A stretch of 64,000 bases of DNA from Vreelandella zhanjiangensis DSM 21076 (GCF_000377665.1 NZ_KB898649.1:62001-126000), one strand, 5' to 3'; positions 7,234 to 16,375 are shown, numbered from the stretch's first letter. Numbers and translations are program-made. The notes: generated by a model not told the origin, from the letters alone.

Positions 7234-8718
7234 ATGGCGGCAGCCAGTACACGCTATCCCTGGTATAAAAAAGAAGATACCGACGCGTTCTTCGCACTTT
7301 TTCAGAACAATATCGCTAACTTTATTGTTATTGCGATCACCATGCTGGGCATGGGGTTTCCCGCCTCAATTGTTTATGGCCAGGTACTGCCTGGTGCCGC
7401 CATCGCGGTGATGGTCGGCAACTTCTATTACGCCTGGAGCGCTGCGCGACTTGCGCGTAAAGAAAACCGCACTGATGTTACCGCCCTCTCGTACGGGATT
7501 TCCACCCCGGTCATGTTTGTATTTTTGTTTGGCGTGTTGCTGCCAGCCAAACAGCTGACCGGAGATACCGAGCTTGCCTGGAAAGTGGCGGTAGCCGCCT
7601 GCTTTATCAGCGGCGCCATTGAAGCGGCTATCAGCATTATTGGACGCTGGGTCCAGTATCATCTACCGCGCGCGGCCATGCTGGGCGCCGTTGCCGGGGT
7701 TGCACTTACCTTTATTGCCGGTGAAATGCTGTTCAAGACCCTGGAAGTGCCTGTTATCGGCCTTTTAGTATTAGCGATTATTATCGTCGGCCTCGTTGCT
7801 CGAGTCAGCATGCCGTTCAAGCTGCCCACATCCTTGTTTGCTATTGTGGTAGGCACCGCGATGGCATACCTGATTGGCGATGCTGGCAGCGAACGCTTCA
7901 GTGATGCGTTTACCCACTTAGGGTTTTATCCCTTATTACCTAACATGGCCTGGTTTGAAGGTCTGGGCCTTTTATTTTCCGGTATGCTCGCGGTACTTAC
8001 CGTTGTGCTTCCCATCACGCTTTATAACGCCATTGAAACCATGAACAATGTGGAGGCGATGGAGGCTGCGGGTGATAAATACGATGTCCGTGAATGCCAG
8101 GCAGTGGATGGTGTAGGCACAATGGTCGGCGCGCTGTTTGGCGGCGTCTTTCCGACGACAGTTTACATTGCCACGGTAGGCGCTAAATGGATGGGTGCAG
8201 GGCGCGGCTACAGCCTGTTAAATGGCGCCGTTTATGCTTTGGCCACGATGACAGGTCTAATTGCCGCTTTGGCAGCGATTATCCCGGTTTCGGTAGTCGC
8301 CCCAATATTAGTGTTTGTAGGCATGTCGATGATCGCAACGGCGTTTCAAGCTAACGACACACGTTACTATCCGGCGGTGGCGCTCGCTATGCTGCCCTAC
8401 TTCGCCAACTACATCATGACGCGATTTAATCGCGGCGCAGGTGAAGTGGTCAGCGATATTTCCAGTGCCATCGTAGTGATGGGACAAGGCGCCATGTTCA
8501 TGGCTATTTTACTGGGCGCCATGACTGTCTCTGTCATTGATCATCAATTCCGGCGCGCCGCCGTGTTTGCAGCCATTGCCTCGGGCTTTTCCTTTGTGGG
8601 CTTGATGCACGCCCCCAAACTCGCCTTTAACGCCGCGCCTGACTTTATGCTGGGCTATCTAGCAATGGCACTCCTGTTTATGTACTTCTCGTTCCAGGAA
8701 GCGCCTCACAAACGCTAG
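7234..8718 (+). CDS. NCS2/AzgA-type purine (xanthine/uracil-like) permease
   Basis: This is a polytopic inner-membrane protein of about 494 residues with roughly 12-14 hydrophobic segments. It resembles NCS2/AzgA nucleobase:cation symporters in the ALSYGISTPVMFVF and GVFPTTVYIATVG regions. Substrate cannot be told from sequence; purines such as xanthine or hypoxanthine are likeliest. The upstream in-frame ATG at 7222 contains the GAGG that serves as ribosome binding site for the ATG at 7234 (6-base spacing), so I start at 7234. The stop codon interlocks with that of the convergent MATE gene within a shared CTAG (8715-8718). Confidence 0.85.
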   Translation: MAAASTRYPWYKKEDTDAFFALFQNNIANFIVIAITMLGMGFPASIVYGQVLPGAAIAVMVGNFYYAWSAARLARKENRTDVTALSYGISTPVMFVFLFGVLLPAKQLTGDTELAWKVAVAACFISGAIEAAISIIGRWVQYHLPRAAMLGAVAGVALTFIAGEMLFKTLEVPVIGLLVLAIIIVGLVARVSMPFKLPTSLFAIVVGTAMAYLIGDAGSERFSDAFTHLGFYPLLPNMAWFEGLGLLFSGMLAVLTVVLPITLYNAIETMNNVEAMEAAGDKYDVRECQAVDGVGTMVGALFGGVFPTTVYIATVGAKWMGAGRGYSLLNGAVYALATMTGLIAALAAIIPVSVVAPILVFVGMSMIATAFQANDTRYYPAVALAMLPYFANYIMTRFNRGAGEVVSDISSAIVVMGQGAMFMAILLGAMTVSVIDHQFRRAAVFAAIASGFSFVGLMHAPKLAFNAAPDFMLGYLAMALLFMYFSFQEAPHKR

Positions 8719-10061
8719 CCGTTATATCCCGCCTGCCGATGCGGGCGGGATAATATACGCTGCAATACGGCCCATGCGGCCAGCCCTGCCAATAGATTAC
8801 CCAGCGCCGCTCCAGCGGCCAAGCCCAGCCAGCCAAACAGCTGCGCACCTATCCATAAACAGGGTAAATAGAAGGCAAACAGGCGCGCGCTGGAGAGCAG
8901 CATGGCGCGTAGTGGCCAACCCAGCGCATTACCCGCCGACACCACCAGCATGCATACCCCAAGAGCTGCATAGCTTGGTAGCAGAAACCGGATCAATAGG
9001 GTCAGTTCGCTCTGAACGTTCGGCGTGCCCGCCAGTACCATGGCAAGCCAGGGCGCGCACAGTGCAAGTAGCACACCAAGTGCCAGCTGCCAGGCAAGCG
9101 CTACTTTCAGCGCCAGGCGCATTAGCTGTTGAATCTGCCCCCAATCACCGGCGCCATAGCAGCGGCCGAGCCAAGGCGGCAGCGACATGGTCATGGCCAG
9201 TATCACCATCAGTGAAAGCGTCTCCAGCCGGCTTGCCAGCCCCCAAGCCGCAACTTGCGCATCCCCCAACCCGGCCACTACTGAAATAGTCAGCATACTG
9301 GCCAACGGCGGCATCAGTTGGCTGACCATGGCCGGGGCGGCAATGCCGAGATAAGGTCGCCAGGAGCGCCCCGCTTCCTCCCAGAGCCCTACCCAGGCTA
9401 CCCACTGCTTACGAATCAGCTTTTGAGTGGTTATTAAAAGCCCCAGGGTGAAGGCAATGCAGGTAGCCCAGGCCGCGCCCGGTAGCCCCCAGCCCTCCCA
9501 GGAGCCCACTCCAAAGATTAGCAGCGGGTCGAGCACCAGGTTGGTAACGCTGCTCAACACCATCATCTTGCCCGGCAGCCGTGTATTACCGTGCGCGCGA
9601 AATACGCTATACATGAAGTAAAGCAGCGCGCCGAGCCAGGCGGATAGAAGCTGCGGGGCCCAGTAGATGCGAATGTAGCCAAGCGCCGTGGCATCGGCAC
9701 CCAGCATGCGAAAGATGGGTACATGCATAAGCCACAGGCCAATGCAGATAACGCCGATAATCGCCCCGCCAGCAAGCAGGACAAGGCTGCTCAGCCGCTT
9801 GGCCCGCGCGTGCTCATTGGCCCCCAGGGCGCGCGATATGAGCGCAGCGATGGCAATGCCCATTCCCACCTGAATGCCGATGATCAAAAACGAGAGTGGA
9901 AAGGTAAATGACTGGGCCGCCAGAGGCGCGGTACCCAAACGAGCGATGAAAGCACTATCAACAAGTTGAAAACCCAATAACGCCAATACTCCGATGGCCA
10001 TCGGCCATGTCTGGCGCCATAAGGTTATGGCCAACTCGTGCTGCTGCAAGGTGTTGCTCAA
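8715..10061 (-). CDS. MATE family efflux transporter (DinF/NorM type)
   Basis: This inner-membrane exporter of about 448 residues has 12 predicted hydrophobic segments. It begins with the MATE pattern TWPMAIGVLALLGFQLVDSAFIARLG-like opening, and its two halves are homologous. MATE proteins expel cationic drugs or metabolites using Na+ or H+. A longer frame reaches 10118, but that start lies inside the yceI terminator hairpin. AAGGAG at 10075-10070 is correctly spaced (8 bases) from a TTG at 10061 and overlaps a GTG at 10070, so TTG at 10061 is preferred. Substrate is unknown. No regulator is adjacent. Confidence 0.87.
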   Translation of the reverse strand: MSNTLQQHELAITLWRQTWPMAIGVLALLGFQLVDSAFIARLGTAPLAAQSFTFPLSFLIIGIQVGMGIAIAALISRALGANEHARAKRLSSLVLLAGGAIIGVICIGLWLMHVPIFRMLGADATALGYIRIYWAPQLLSAWLGALLYFMYSVFRAHGNTRLPGKMMVLSSVTNLVLDPLLIFGVGSWEGWGLPGAAWATCIAFTLGLLITTQKLIRKQWVAWVGLWEEAGRSWRPYLGIAAPAMVSQLMPPLASMLTISVVAGLGDAQVAAWGLASRLETLSLMVILAMTMSLPPWLGRCYGAGDWGQIQQLMRLALKVALAWQLALGVLLALCAPWLAMVLAGTPNVQSELTLLIRFLLPSYAALGVCMLVVSAGNALGWPLRAMLLSSARLFAFYLPCLWIGAQLFGWLGLAAGAALGNLLAGLAAWAVLQRILSRPHRQAGYNG

Positions 10062-10093
10062 GCTAGTCACTCCTTTTTGAACTGAGTGGTTAT

Positions 10094-10132
10094 AAACAAA
10101 AACGCCACCGCCCGGCAAGGGCGGTGGCGTTT
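10094..10132 (-). terminator. Terminator of the cybB-yceI transcript
   Basis: A 13-bp G+C-rich perfect stem (10101-10113 with 10119-10131, five-base loop) is followed on the minus strand by TTTTTGTTT. It lies just past the yceI stop. Confidence 0.88.
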
Positions 10133-10145
10133 CAAGCTTTAAAAT

Positions 10146-10733
10146 TTACTGACGGATGCCTTCAAACGTCACGTAAAGCTCAAGCTCATGCATCGGCTCG
10201 GGAAAATCGCTCATGTCGATTCCAAAATCGCTCAGCGTCAGCATTGTCTTGCCTTCAAACCCGGCGCGGTAGTTGCCCCACGGGTCATCGCCTTCGCCAA
10301 TCAGGGTAACCGGCATTTCGATTTCCTGGGTTTCACCATGCAGCGTCAAGTCACCGGTGAGAACACCTTCGTTATCGCCGGTTGATTCAAAACCGGTAGA
10401 GGTGAACGTGGCGGTGGGATACTCGCTCGCATTCAGGAAATCATCGCTCAGGATGTGGCGGTCACGCTCAGCATGGTTGGAATCCAGGCTGTCGATCTTT
10501 ACTTCAAACTCGACGGATGAAGCGTCCAGGTCATCTTCATCGTAGGTGAACTGACCATCAAATTCCTTGAAGCTACCCAGCAGGTAAGACATGCCCAAGT
10601 GGCTGATCTTGAACTGAACGAAAGCGTGCTGACCTTCAGTATCCACTTGATAGTCGGCTGCTTGCGCCTGACTCAGTGGGACCAATAATGCAGCAGCAAC
10701 GGCAGATGCACATGCAGTCTTTTTCAACATCAT
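10146..10733 (-). CDS. yceI: YceI family periplasmic protein
   Basis: YceI proteins are secreted lipocalin-like beta barrels that bind isoprenoid chains. E. coli YceI is induced at high pH and osmolarity. The 195-aa product has a clean signal peptide (KKTACASAVAAALLVP, cleavage after SQAQA near residue 25). The YceI signature begins at YQVDTEGQHAFVQFKISHLG. The frame extends upstream to 10763, but AAGGAG at 10745-10740 places the start at the ATG at 10733. As in E. coli yceJ-yceI, a cytochrome b561 gene lies immediately upstream on the same strand. Confidence 0.94.
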   Translation of the reverse strand: MMLKKTACASAVAAALLVPLSQAQAADYQVDTEGQHAFVQFKISHLGMSYLLGSFKEFDGQFTYDEDDLDASSVEFEVKIDSLDSNHAERDRHILSDDFLNASEYPTATFTSTGFESTGDNEGVLTGDLTLHGETQEIEMPVTLIGEGDDPWGNYRAGFEGKTMLTLSDFGIDMSDFPEPMHELELYVTFEGIRQ

Positions 10734-10848
10734 CAATATCTCCTTACTTTCCATAGTAGGCACTACGAATAGAGCGTGATCGCAGCGTTCAAAAATCGTT
10801 TCTTTAAACTATTTCGGCATAAAAATTAAAACGTTAGCAATTTCACAT

Positions 10849-11406
10849 TTACATTTTTCTGGAGCGATGCATCGGGTTAATCATGCGCAGCAGCGTATCA
10901 TGGTTATTAACCCAATGATGCTTAAAGGCGGCCAGCGCATGCCCGGCGGCCAGAACAACGAGCGCCAGCGCGCTATACCAGTGGACATCACCGGCAATGC
11001 TAGCCTGGTTCGGTAACCCATGCACCAGGGCAGGTACATCGAACCATCCAAATACGCTGATACTGCGCCCGTTGGCCGTGGAGATCAGATAGCCGCTGCC
11101 CAGCACCAGCAGCAAAATCACATAAAGCGCAGTATGTCCCACATGTGCAGCCAGCTTTTCAAGTCGGCTGCCTTCACCTGCTGGCGTCGCCTGCATCAAA
11201 CGCCAGGCAATCCTCGCTACAGTGACCAGCAGCAGCAACACTCCAATTGAGCGATGCACCCAAGGGCCCTGGTTATACCAGCTGTCATAATAGCCAAGCC
11301 CGGTCATCCACCAGCCCAGCACAAACAGGCCAATAATTGCCAGAGCGCTCAGCCAGTGGAAAAGGATACTTATCGCCCCCCAGCGCATGCGTGAGTTACG
11401 CCACAT
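10849..11406 (-). CDS. Cytochrome b561 family protein
   Basis: This 185-aa diheme inner-membrane cytochrome has four membrane helices. Candidate heme-ligand histidines are visible in ILFHWLSA, WVHRSIG, HVGHTALY and GHALAAFKHH. The family moves electrons between the quinone pool and periplasmic or superoxide-type acceptors. Pairing with yceI 115 bases downstream repeats the E. coli yceJ-yceI arrangement, suggesting a shared transcript ending at the terminator near 10100. AAGGA lies 9-10 bases before the ATG. Confidence 0.9.
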   Translation of the reverse strand: MWRNSRMRWGAISILFHWLSALAIIGLFVLGWWMTGLGYYDSWYNQGPWVHRSIGVLLLLVTVARIAWRLMQATPAGEGSRLEKLAAHVGHTALYVILLLVLGSGYLISTANGRSISVFGWFDVPALVHGLPNQASIAGDVHWYSALALVVLAAGHALAAFKHHWVNNHDTLLRMINPMHRSRKM

Positions 11407-11769
11407 CGTTTTTATTCCTTATCAAGTAACCCATTACGCCTACAGGGCTACTGGCCAGCACATGCGATTAACATGAGAAAAATTGTGAATTTACCTGCAA
11501 AGCATACTGACAAGTAATAACCATTACTGCTGAAAAAAGCTGAATGCATCATTCGTAAAAACCACTGAATAACTGGCTAACGACTTTTATAGGTAGCTTG
11601 CATCACTACTGATTTGGACGATCAAGATCATTCTATAAAATAGCATGAACAAGATATTTTTAATCAATTTTACTATTTGCTTTGCGCGCTTAATATTAGC
11701 GCATGTCCTAACACGACACGTCATTACGACTTAAAACTAAATGTATATTGTTACGAGAGAACAGCACTC
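11407..11769. other. Divergent spacer, cytochrome b561 to small secreted protein
   Basis: These 363 bases are A+T rich and hold no gene I can support. They should contain both divergent promoters. A weak rightward candidate is TTTACT at 11669-11674 with TAATAT at 11691-11696 (16-base spacing). No strong repeat or hairpin was seen. Confidence 0.45.
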
Positions 11770-12048
11770 ATGAAAAAATTTACCTTTATCGCCGCTATCG
11801 CCATGACCCTGACTTCGACCGCCGTTCTGGCTGAACAGGGCTCCGGTGAGTTCAACGAAGTGGTTCACGCCAGTTCTTCCCTGAGCCACAGCGCCTACAG
11901 CCTGTCCATAACGCCAGCTGATCTGCCACTGGTAAATGGCGACGCAGCCAAGAACCGTGTTATCGCCCCGAGCTCTGAAGCGCATCACTCAACCAGCAAC
12001 AATAACCAGATTGCCCAGTCAGACCTGCCGCACCGTAACGCTTCCTGA
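11770..12048 (+). CDS. Small secreted protein of unknown function
   Basis: I do not recognise this family. The 92-aa product starts with a typical signal peptide (KKFTFIAAIAMTLTSTAVLA, cleavage near residue 21). The mature part is about 70 residues, polar, rich in Ser, His, Asn and Ala, with no cysteine and no membrane segment. The frame is open further upstream to 11677, but the Met at 11770 gives the signal peptide and has GAGAG about 12 bases before it. A strong terminator follows, so this is a single-gene transcript. It could be a stress-induced periplasmic protein; the function is unknown. Confidence 0.72.
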   Translation: MKKFTFIAAIAMTLTSTAVLAEQGSGEFNEVVHASSSLSHSAYSLSITPADLPLVNGDAAKNRVIAPSSEAHHSTSNNNQIAQSDLPHRNAS

Positions 12049-12100
12049 AACAGGTAGCCGCTGTTTAAAAAACAGTGGGAACTTAGATTTCACTAGCGCT

Positions 12101-12128
12101 AAAAAAACCCACCGCAAGGTGGGTTTTT
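12101..12128. terminator. Bidirectional terminator, small secreted gene and metZ
   Basis: An 11-bp stem (12103-12113 with 12118-12128, GCAA loop) is flanked by A and T runs and can end both convergent transcripts. Confidence 0.85.
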
Positions 12129-12151
12129 CGTTAGCCGTATCTATTGTTTGA

Positions 12152-13351
12152 TTAACCAGCAGCTAAAGCATCCAGGCCACGGGCCAGGTCGCGCTGTATA
12201 TCCTGCTGACTTTCCAGACCAACGGCTACACGAATCAGCCCGGGTGAAATGCCCGCAGCTTCTTTCTGCGCATCCGAAAGGCGGCCATGCGTAGTCGTTG
12301 CCGGATGGGTTATCGTGGTCTTGACATCGCCCAGATTGCCCGTGATTGAGAGCAGACGGGTGGCATCAATCACCTGCCAGGCACCCTCTTGTCCGTTAAT
12401 CACTTCAAACCCGAGTACGGCGCCAAAGCCTTTCTGCTGCTTTTTGGCAAGCGCGTGTTGCGGGTGAGCTTCCAGACCACTGTAATGCACTTTGCTCACC
12501 GCCGGGTGCTGATCCAGCCAGCGCGCCAGGGTTAACGCATTTTCACAGTGGGCTTTCATACGCAGCGAGAGCGTTTCCAACCCTTTAGTAAATATCCACG
12601 CGTTGAAAGGACTCAGACAAGGGCCGCAGGTACGCACCACGCCAAATACTTCTTCCAGCACGTCGTGTCTGCCGACCACCGCACCACCAATCGCCCGGCC
12701 CTGCCCATCCAGATATTTGGTGGCTGAGTGAATTACCAGATCTGCGCCTAGGGCGATAGGCTGCTGCAGTGACGGCGTTAAAAAGCAGTTATCTATGGCC
12801 AATAGTGCATCATGGCGTTTCGCCAGTGCCGCTAATGCCGCTATATCCGCAATCTCGGAAAGCGGATTGGAAGGCGTTTCAGCAAACAGAAGCCGCGTTT
12901 TAGGCGTAATGGCGGCTTCCCATGCATCTACATTGGAAAGCTCCACATAGCGGGTGGTAATCCCGAACTTGCCCAAATACTTATCAAACAGGCTAACGGT
13001 CGAGCCAAACAGTGAGCGCGATGCAACAATCTCATCGCCTGCCGACAACAGCGCCAGCGCCGTTGAAAGAATCGCTGCCATACCCGAGCTAGTGGCGACA
13101 CAACGCTCACCGCCTTCAAGCGCTGCCAGACGGCGCTCAAAGGTGTGCACGCTCGGGTTGGTAAAGCGCGAGTAGACATTTCCGGGCTCTTTTCCGCCAA
13201 ACTTCCGGGCCGCTTCCGCGGCGCTTTCGTAGACGAAGCTAGAGGTCGGGAAGATAGGCTCCGAATGCTCTTGCTCGAAGGTGCGATGGTGACCAGCACG
13301 GATCGCCAGCGTCTCTAACGACCACTCATCCTGCGGGCTGTTATTCTGCAT
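12152..13351 (-). CDS. metZ: O-succinylhomoserine sulfhydrylase
   Basis: MetZ makes homocysteine directly from O-succinylhomoserine and sulfide in methionine synthesis. It is a cytosolic PLP enzyme of the Cys/Met metabolism family. The 399-aa product shows YSRFTNPS, the SSGMAAI loop, ETPSNPLSEI, and the PLP lysine in HSATKYLDGQGR. Sequence alone could also fit cystathionine gamma-synthase or methionine gamma-lyase. The position directly after purF is the Pseudomonas metZ arrangement, which decides the call. A terminator separates it from purF. Confidence 0.92.
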   Translation of the reverse strand: MQNNSPQDEWSLETLAIRAGHHRTFEQEHSEPIFPTSSFVYESAAEAARKFGGKEPGNVYSRFTNPSVHTFERRLAALEGGERCVATSSGMAAILSTALALLSAGDEIVASRSLFGSTVSLFDKYLGKFGITTRYVELSNVDAWEAAITPKTRLLFAETPSNPLSEIADIAALAALAKRHDALLAIDNCFLTPSLQQPIALGADLVIHSATKYLDGQGRAIGGAVVGRHDVLEEVFGVVRTCGPCLSPFNAWIFTKGLETLSLRMKAHCENALTLARWLDQHPAVSKVHYSGLEAHPQHALAKKQQKGFGAVLGFEVINGQEGAWQVIDATRLLSITGNLGDVKTTITHPATTTHGRLSDAQKEAAGISPGLIRVAVGLESQQDIQRDLARGLDALAAG

Positions 13352-13416
13352 GGGCGTGTCCCTTAGTTTTTTATAAACAGGTATCTATAAACATCGTGAA
13401 GCGTTTCGGCTCATTC

Positions 13417-13443
13417 TGAAAAAGCCCTAGCAAGGGCTTTTTT
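13417..13443 (-). terminator. Hairpin terminator between purF and metZ
   Basis: A 10-bp stem (13419-13428 with 13433-13442, loop AGCA) has A and T runs on either side. It lies 10 bases past the purF stop on the minus strand. Confidence 0.75.
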
Positions 13444-13452
13444 CAAAACCCA

Positions 13453-14973
13453 TTAGTCGTCGAGGTCATCATCCTGGTTATGCATATCTACCAGGGCGTG
13501 ATTCCCCGCACTTTGATCTTTTGCCGAATCATTACGACTGGCTTCCAGCACCGCCAGGTAGGCTTCGTCGATATCCCCGGTGACGTAGTTACCGTCAAAG
13601 ACCGAACAGTCGAAGGCTTCCATTTCGGGGTTCACTTCACGACAGGCATCTTTCAGATCTTCTAGATCCTGATAGAAGATGCGATCGGCGCCAATCAGCT
13701 CGCCCACTTCATCTTCGGTACGACCATGGGCAATCAGCTCTTTAGCCGCCGGCATATCGATGCCGTAGACGTTGGGATAACGCACAGGCGGCGCGGCGGA
13801 AGCAAAATAGACCTTACGGGCACCCGCATCACGGGCCATTTGAATAATCTGCTTACAGGTAGTGCCGCGTACGATGGAATCATCCACCAGCAATACATTC
13901 TTGCCTTTAAACTCGACATCAATTGCATTGAGTTTTTGGCGAACCGATTTCTTACGCTGCGTTTGGCCCGGCATGATGAACGTACGGCCAATGTAGCGGT
14001 TCTTCATAAAGCCTTCGCGATACGTCACCCCAAGGTGCTGCGCCATTTCCAGCGCCGAGGTGCGCGACGTATCCGGAATCGGAATAACCACATCAATATC
14101 GTGATCCGGCCATTCGTTAAGAATGCGATCACCCAGCTTGCGACCCATCTGCATACGGGTACCGTACACGTAAGCACCATCCAGAATGGAGTCCGGACGT
14201 GCCAGGTAAACGTGCTCGAAAATGCACGAGCGCAGCTGCGGGCGATCAGCACAAACTTGGGTATGGAACTGCCCCTGCATATCCACAAAAATCGCTTCGC
14301 CGGGCGACAGATCACGCTCAAGTTCAAAGCCGCCCACGTCCAAGGCAACCGACTCAGAAGCAATCATGACGTCTTGACCGGCATCCGTCTGGCGAGTACC
14401 AAAGACAACCGGGCGAATGCCGTGAGGATCACGAAACGCCACCATACCAAAGCCATTAATGATCGCGACCGCCGCGTAGCCGCCTTTGCAGCGTCGGTGC
14501 ACTCTACGTACCGCGTCAAAAATATCTTCCGCTTCCAGGTGCAATCCCTGCTTGCCTAGCTCATGGGCAAACACGTTAAGCAGCACTTCAGAATCGGAGC
14601 TGGTATTGATATGACGCAGATCGGTCGAGAAAAGCTCCTGCTTCAACTGCTCTGAGTTGGTCAGGTTACCGTTGTGCGCTAACGCAATACCGTAAGGAGA
14701 GTTGACATAAAACGGCTGGGATTCCGCTTCGCTGGAAGAGCCAGCCGTAGGATAACGTACGTGACCAATGCCCAGGTTGCCTTTAAGGCGAGCCATATGG
14801 CGAGTATGAAAGACATCGCGCACCAGCCCATTACTCTTGCGCAGTAGGAAGCGTCCCTCGCTCCAGGTCATCATGCCGGCAGCGTCCTGGCCGCGATGCT
14901 GAAGTACGGTCAGGGCATCGTAGATTCCCTGATTTACCGCCTGCTTGGCCAGAAGGCCTACTATACCGCACAT
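13453..14973 (-). CDS. purF: Amidophosphoribosyltransferase
   Basis: PurF catalyses the committed step of purine synthesis, making 5-phosphoribosylamine from PRPP and glutamine. The 506-aa protein begins MCGIVG, with the Cys2 nucleophile of the glutamine amidotransferase domain exposed after Met removal. The phosphoribosyltransferase domain carries the PRPP loop [17 protein letters not shown] near residue 365. GAGG lies 8 bases before the ATG. It follows cvpA, as in E. coli and Pseudomonas. Two dyads lie in the cvpA-purF spacer and could be regulatory. The acidic tail ends in DDDLDD. Confidence 0.97.
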   Translation of the reverse strand: MCGIVGLLAKQAVNQGIYDALTVLQHRGQDAAGMMTWSEGRFLLRKSNGLVRDVFHTRHMARLKGNLGIGHVRYPTAGSSSEAESQPFYVNSPYGIALAHNGNLTNSEQLKQELFSTDLRHINTSSDSEVLLNVFAHELGKQGLHLEAEDIFDAVRRVHRRCKGGYAAVAIINGFGMVAFRDPHGIRPVVFGTRQTDAGQDVMIASESVALDVGGFELERDLSPGEAIFVDMQGQFHTQVCADRPQLRSCIFEHVYLARPDSILDGAYVYGTRMQMGRKLGDRILNEWPDHDIDVVIPIPDTSRTSALEMAQHLGVTYREGFMKNRYIGRTFIMPGQTQRKKSVRQKLNAIDVEFKGKNVLLVDDSIVRGTTCKQIIQMARDAGARKVYFASAAPPVRYPNVYGIDMPAAKELIAHGRTEDEVGELIGADRIFYQDLEDLKDACREVNPEMEAFDCSVFDGNYVTGDIDEAYLAVLEASRNDSAKDQSAGNHALVDMHNQDDDLDD

Positions 14974-15033
14974 TCAAGTTACCTCGCTTTAGTGCCATGG
15001 CTTGCCAAAACAAGCCCGTACGTTCTTGAAACT

Positions 15034-15057
15034 CGTTTTAAAACTTGCGTTTTAAGC
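15034..15057. repeat. TTTTAA dyad in the purF leader
   Basis: A perfect inverted repeat, TTAAAAC at 15038-15044 and GTTTTAA at 15049-15055 with a four-base loop, overlaps two direct copies of CGTTTTAA. The unit resembles those in the trpB-trpA and gap-mfd spacers. It lies 65-85 bases before the purF ATG. Confidence 0.55.
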
Positions 15058-15065
15058 GTTACTCA

Positions 15066-15092
15066 ATAGAGCCTGGATGCACCAGCCTCTAT
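15066..15092. promoter_or_regulatory. Hairpin between cvpA and purF
   Basis: Ten base pairs interrupted by one C-C mismatch (ATAGAG-c-CTGG, loop ATGCA, CCAG-c-CTCTAT) lie directly after the cvpA stop. There is no T run, so it is not a classical terminator. It may protect or process the cvpA-purF mRNA. Confidence 0.45.
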
Positions 15093-15096
15093 GACA

Positions 15097-15669
15097 TCAC
15101 TGGCTATCAATCGGTTGCGGCGCGAACTCATTTCTCGAACGAATGTCCGGCAATGAAATATCCCGCAGAGACGCTGGGGCTTCGGGCAATTCACGCTCCC
15201 ATTGGTCAAGTTGGCTAACGGCCCAATCGCGCAGCTCAACAAAGGTGGGACGTAACGATGCTTGCTGCCATGCCTGAAGTTCAGCAAAGGGCGTGAGCGT
15301 AATAAGTACCGTTGCCACCAATAAAATGACCGCTCCACGCGCGACACCAAAGACAGCGCCGGCAAAGCGGTTTAAAAGCCCCATGCCTGCCCAGACAATC
15401 GCGGCATGAACTATCCGGATCACAATCCCGCAAAGCAAAATAACCGCGAATATGATCAGGGCAAACGCCAATACAAGCCGGGCATCAAAGCTTTCAATAA
15501 AGCCCGCCATGAATTCAGCCAGCGGCTCGGCGAGTACGCGGGCCACCATCAAGGCAACAATCCAGGCCCCCAGGCCCAATGCTTCTCTCACAAAGCCACG
15601 TACAAAACCGGCCAGCATTGAAAGCGCAAGTACGGCCAGGAAAATGGCATCTATCCACGTTAATGCCAT
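15097..15669 (-). CDS. cvpA: CvpA family membrane protein
   Basis: CvpA is an inner-membrane protein needed for colicin V production in E. coli and linked elsewhere to envelope stress resistance. Its biochemical role is unknown. The 190-aa product has four hydrophobic segments in the first 130 residues (starting WIDAIFLAVLALSMLAGFV) and a polar C-terminal tail rich in Pro and Arg. It sits between the SPOR-domain gene (3-base gap) and purF, the standard gammaproteobacterial order. Confidence 0.92.
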   Translation of the reverse strand: MALTWIDAIFLAVLALSMLAGFVRGFVREALGLGAWIVALMVARVLAEPLAEFMAGFIESFDARLVLAFALIIFAVILLCGIVIRIVHAAIVWAGMGLLNRFAGAVFGVARGAVILLVATVLITLTPFAELQAWQQASLRPTFVELRDWAVSQLDQWERELPEAPASLRDISLPDIRSRNEFAPQPIDSQ

Positions 15670-15672
15670 TAT

Positions 15673-16347
15673 TTAGTCTCTTACCCGCACTAGCAGGCCC
15701 TGTACGTTGGCCCGCTGCTTGATCAACGCCATCGCCGACTCACCATCTTCAGATGAGGCATATGGCCCCACCAGAACGGTCGTCAGATTATTGTCTCGCT
15801 GACGCTGAAAAACGCTAAACCCTTCGCTCGAAAGCTGGCTACCTAGACGCTCAGCATTGCTTGCATCACCAAAGCTACCCACCTGCACGGCCCACTCGCC
15901 CTGCTGAGTTGAAGCAGGGGCTGATGCAGAAGCGCTGCTGCTTTGACTGCTACTCGACGAGCTATTGGCCGCTACCAGGTCAGCAATAGGATCGTTCTGC
16001 GCTGCTGTATTAGTGGCAGGGCTTGGCTCTTGCGTCGCTGTGGCTGCCTGACTTGGCGGATCAATTTGATTCGTTTGGGGCAACGAAGGGGATGCGTTGA
16101 TCGGTGCATCAAGTTCATCGTTACTCGCCACGTTGGTAGAAGGCTGTGCATTAATCGTGGCCGGCATTTGCGGGGCTGCCACATCGCGCCGCGCTGTTTC
16201 AATCGGCTGCTCAATAATGAAGGTAGGCTGCGGGCGCTCCTCGCGAGGTGCCGGGTCACTCATCAACCAGGGCACAAAAATCGCCAGCAGCGCAAGCAGG
16301 ATCACAATACCGCTGATGCGTTCTGTTTTACCGTATTTCATCTTCAT
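15673..16347 (-). CDS. SPOR domain protein (DedD-like)
   Basis: SPOR domains bind denuded septal peptidoglycan, so proteins of this type act at the division site. The 224-aa product has a short cytoplasmic start, one membrane segment at about 10-30 (ISGIVILLALLAIFVPWLM), a long Ser/Ala/Pro/Gln-rich periplasmic linker, and a C-terminal SPOR domain from about 148 (WAVQVGSFGDASNAERL to RANVQGLLVRV). The position between folC and cvpA is that of dedD. It probably shares an operon with both. Confidence 0.9.
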   Translation of the reverse strand: MKMKYGKTERISGIVILLALLAIFVPWLMSDPAPREERPQPTFIIEQPIETARRDVAAPQMPATINAQPSTNVASNDELDAPINASPSLPQTNQIDPPSQAATATQEPSPATNTAAQNDPIADLVAANSSSSSSQSSSASASAPASTQQGEWAVQVGSFGDASNAERLGSQLSSEGFSVFQRQRDNNLTTVLVGPYASSEDGESAMALIKQRANVQGLLVRVRD

Positions 16348-16375
16348 CTCCCTTGAGCGAGACTAGCCTAAAGAG

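Noticed and set aside
10062-10118. N-terminal extension of the MATE protein
   Set aside because: The would-be start lies inside the yceI terminator, while a good ribosome binding site lies at 10070-10075.
13726-14559. 277-codon open frame opposite purF
   Set aside because: It lies wholly antisense to a certain gene and its product has no recognisable domain; purF codon bias explains the open frame.
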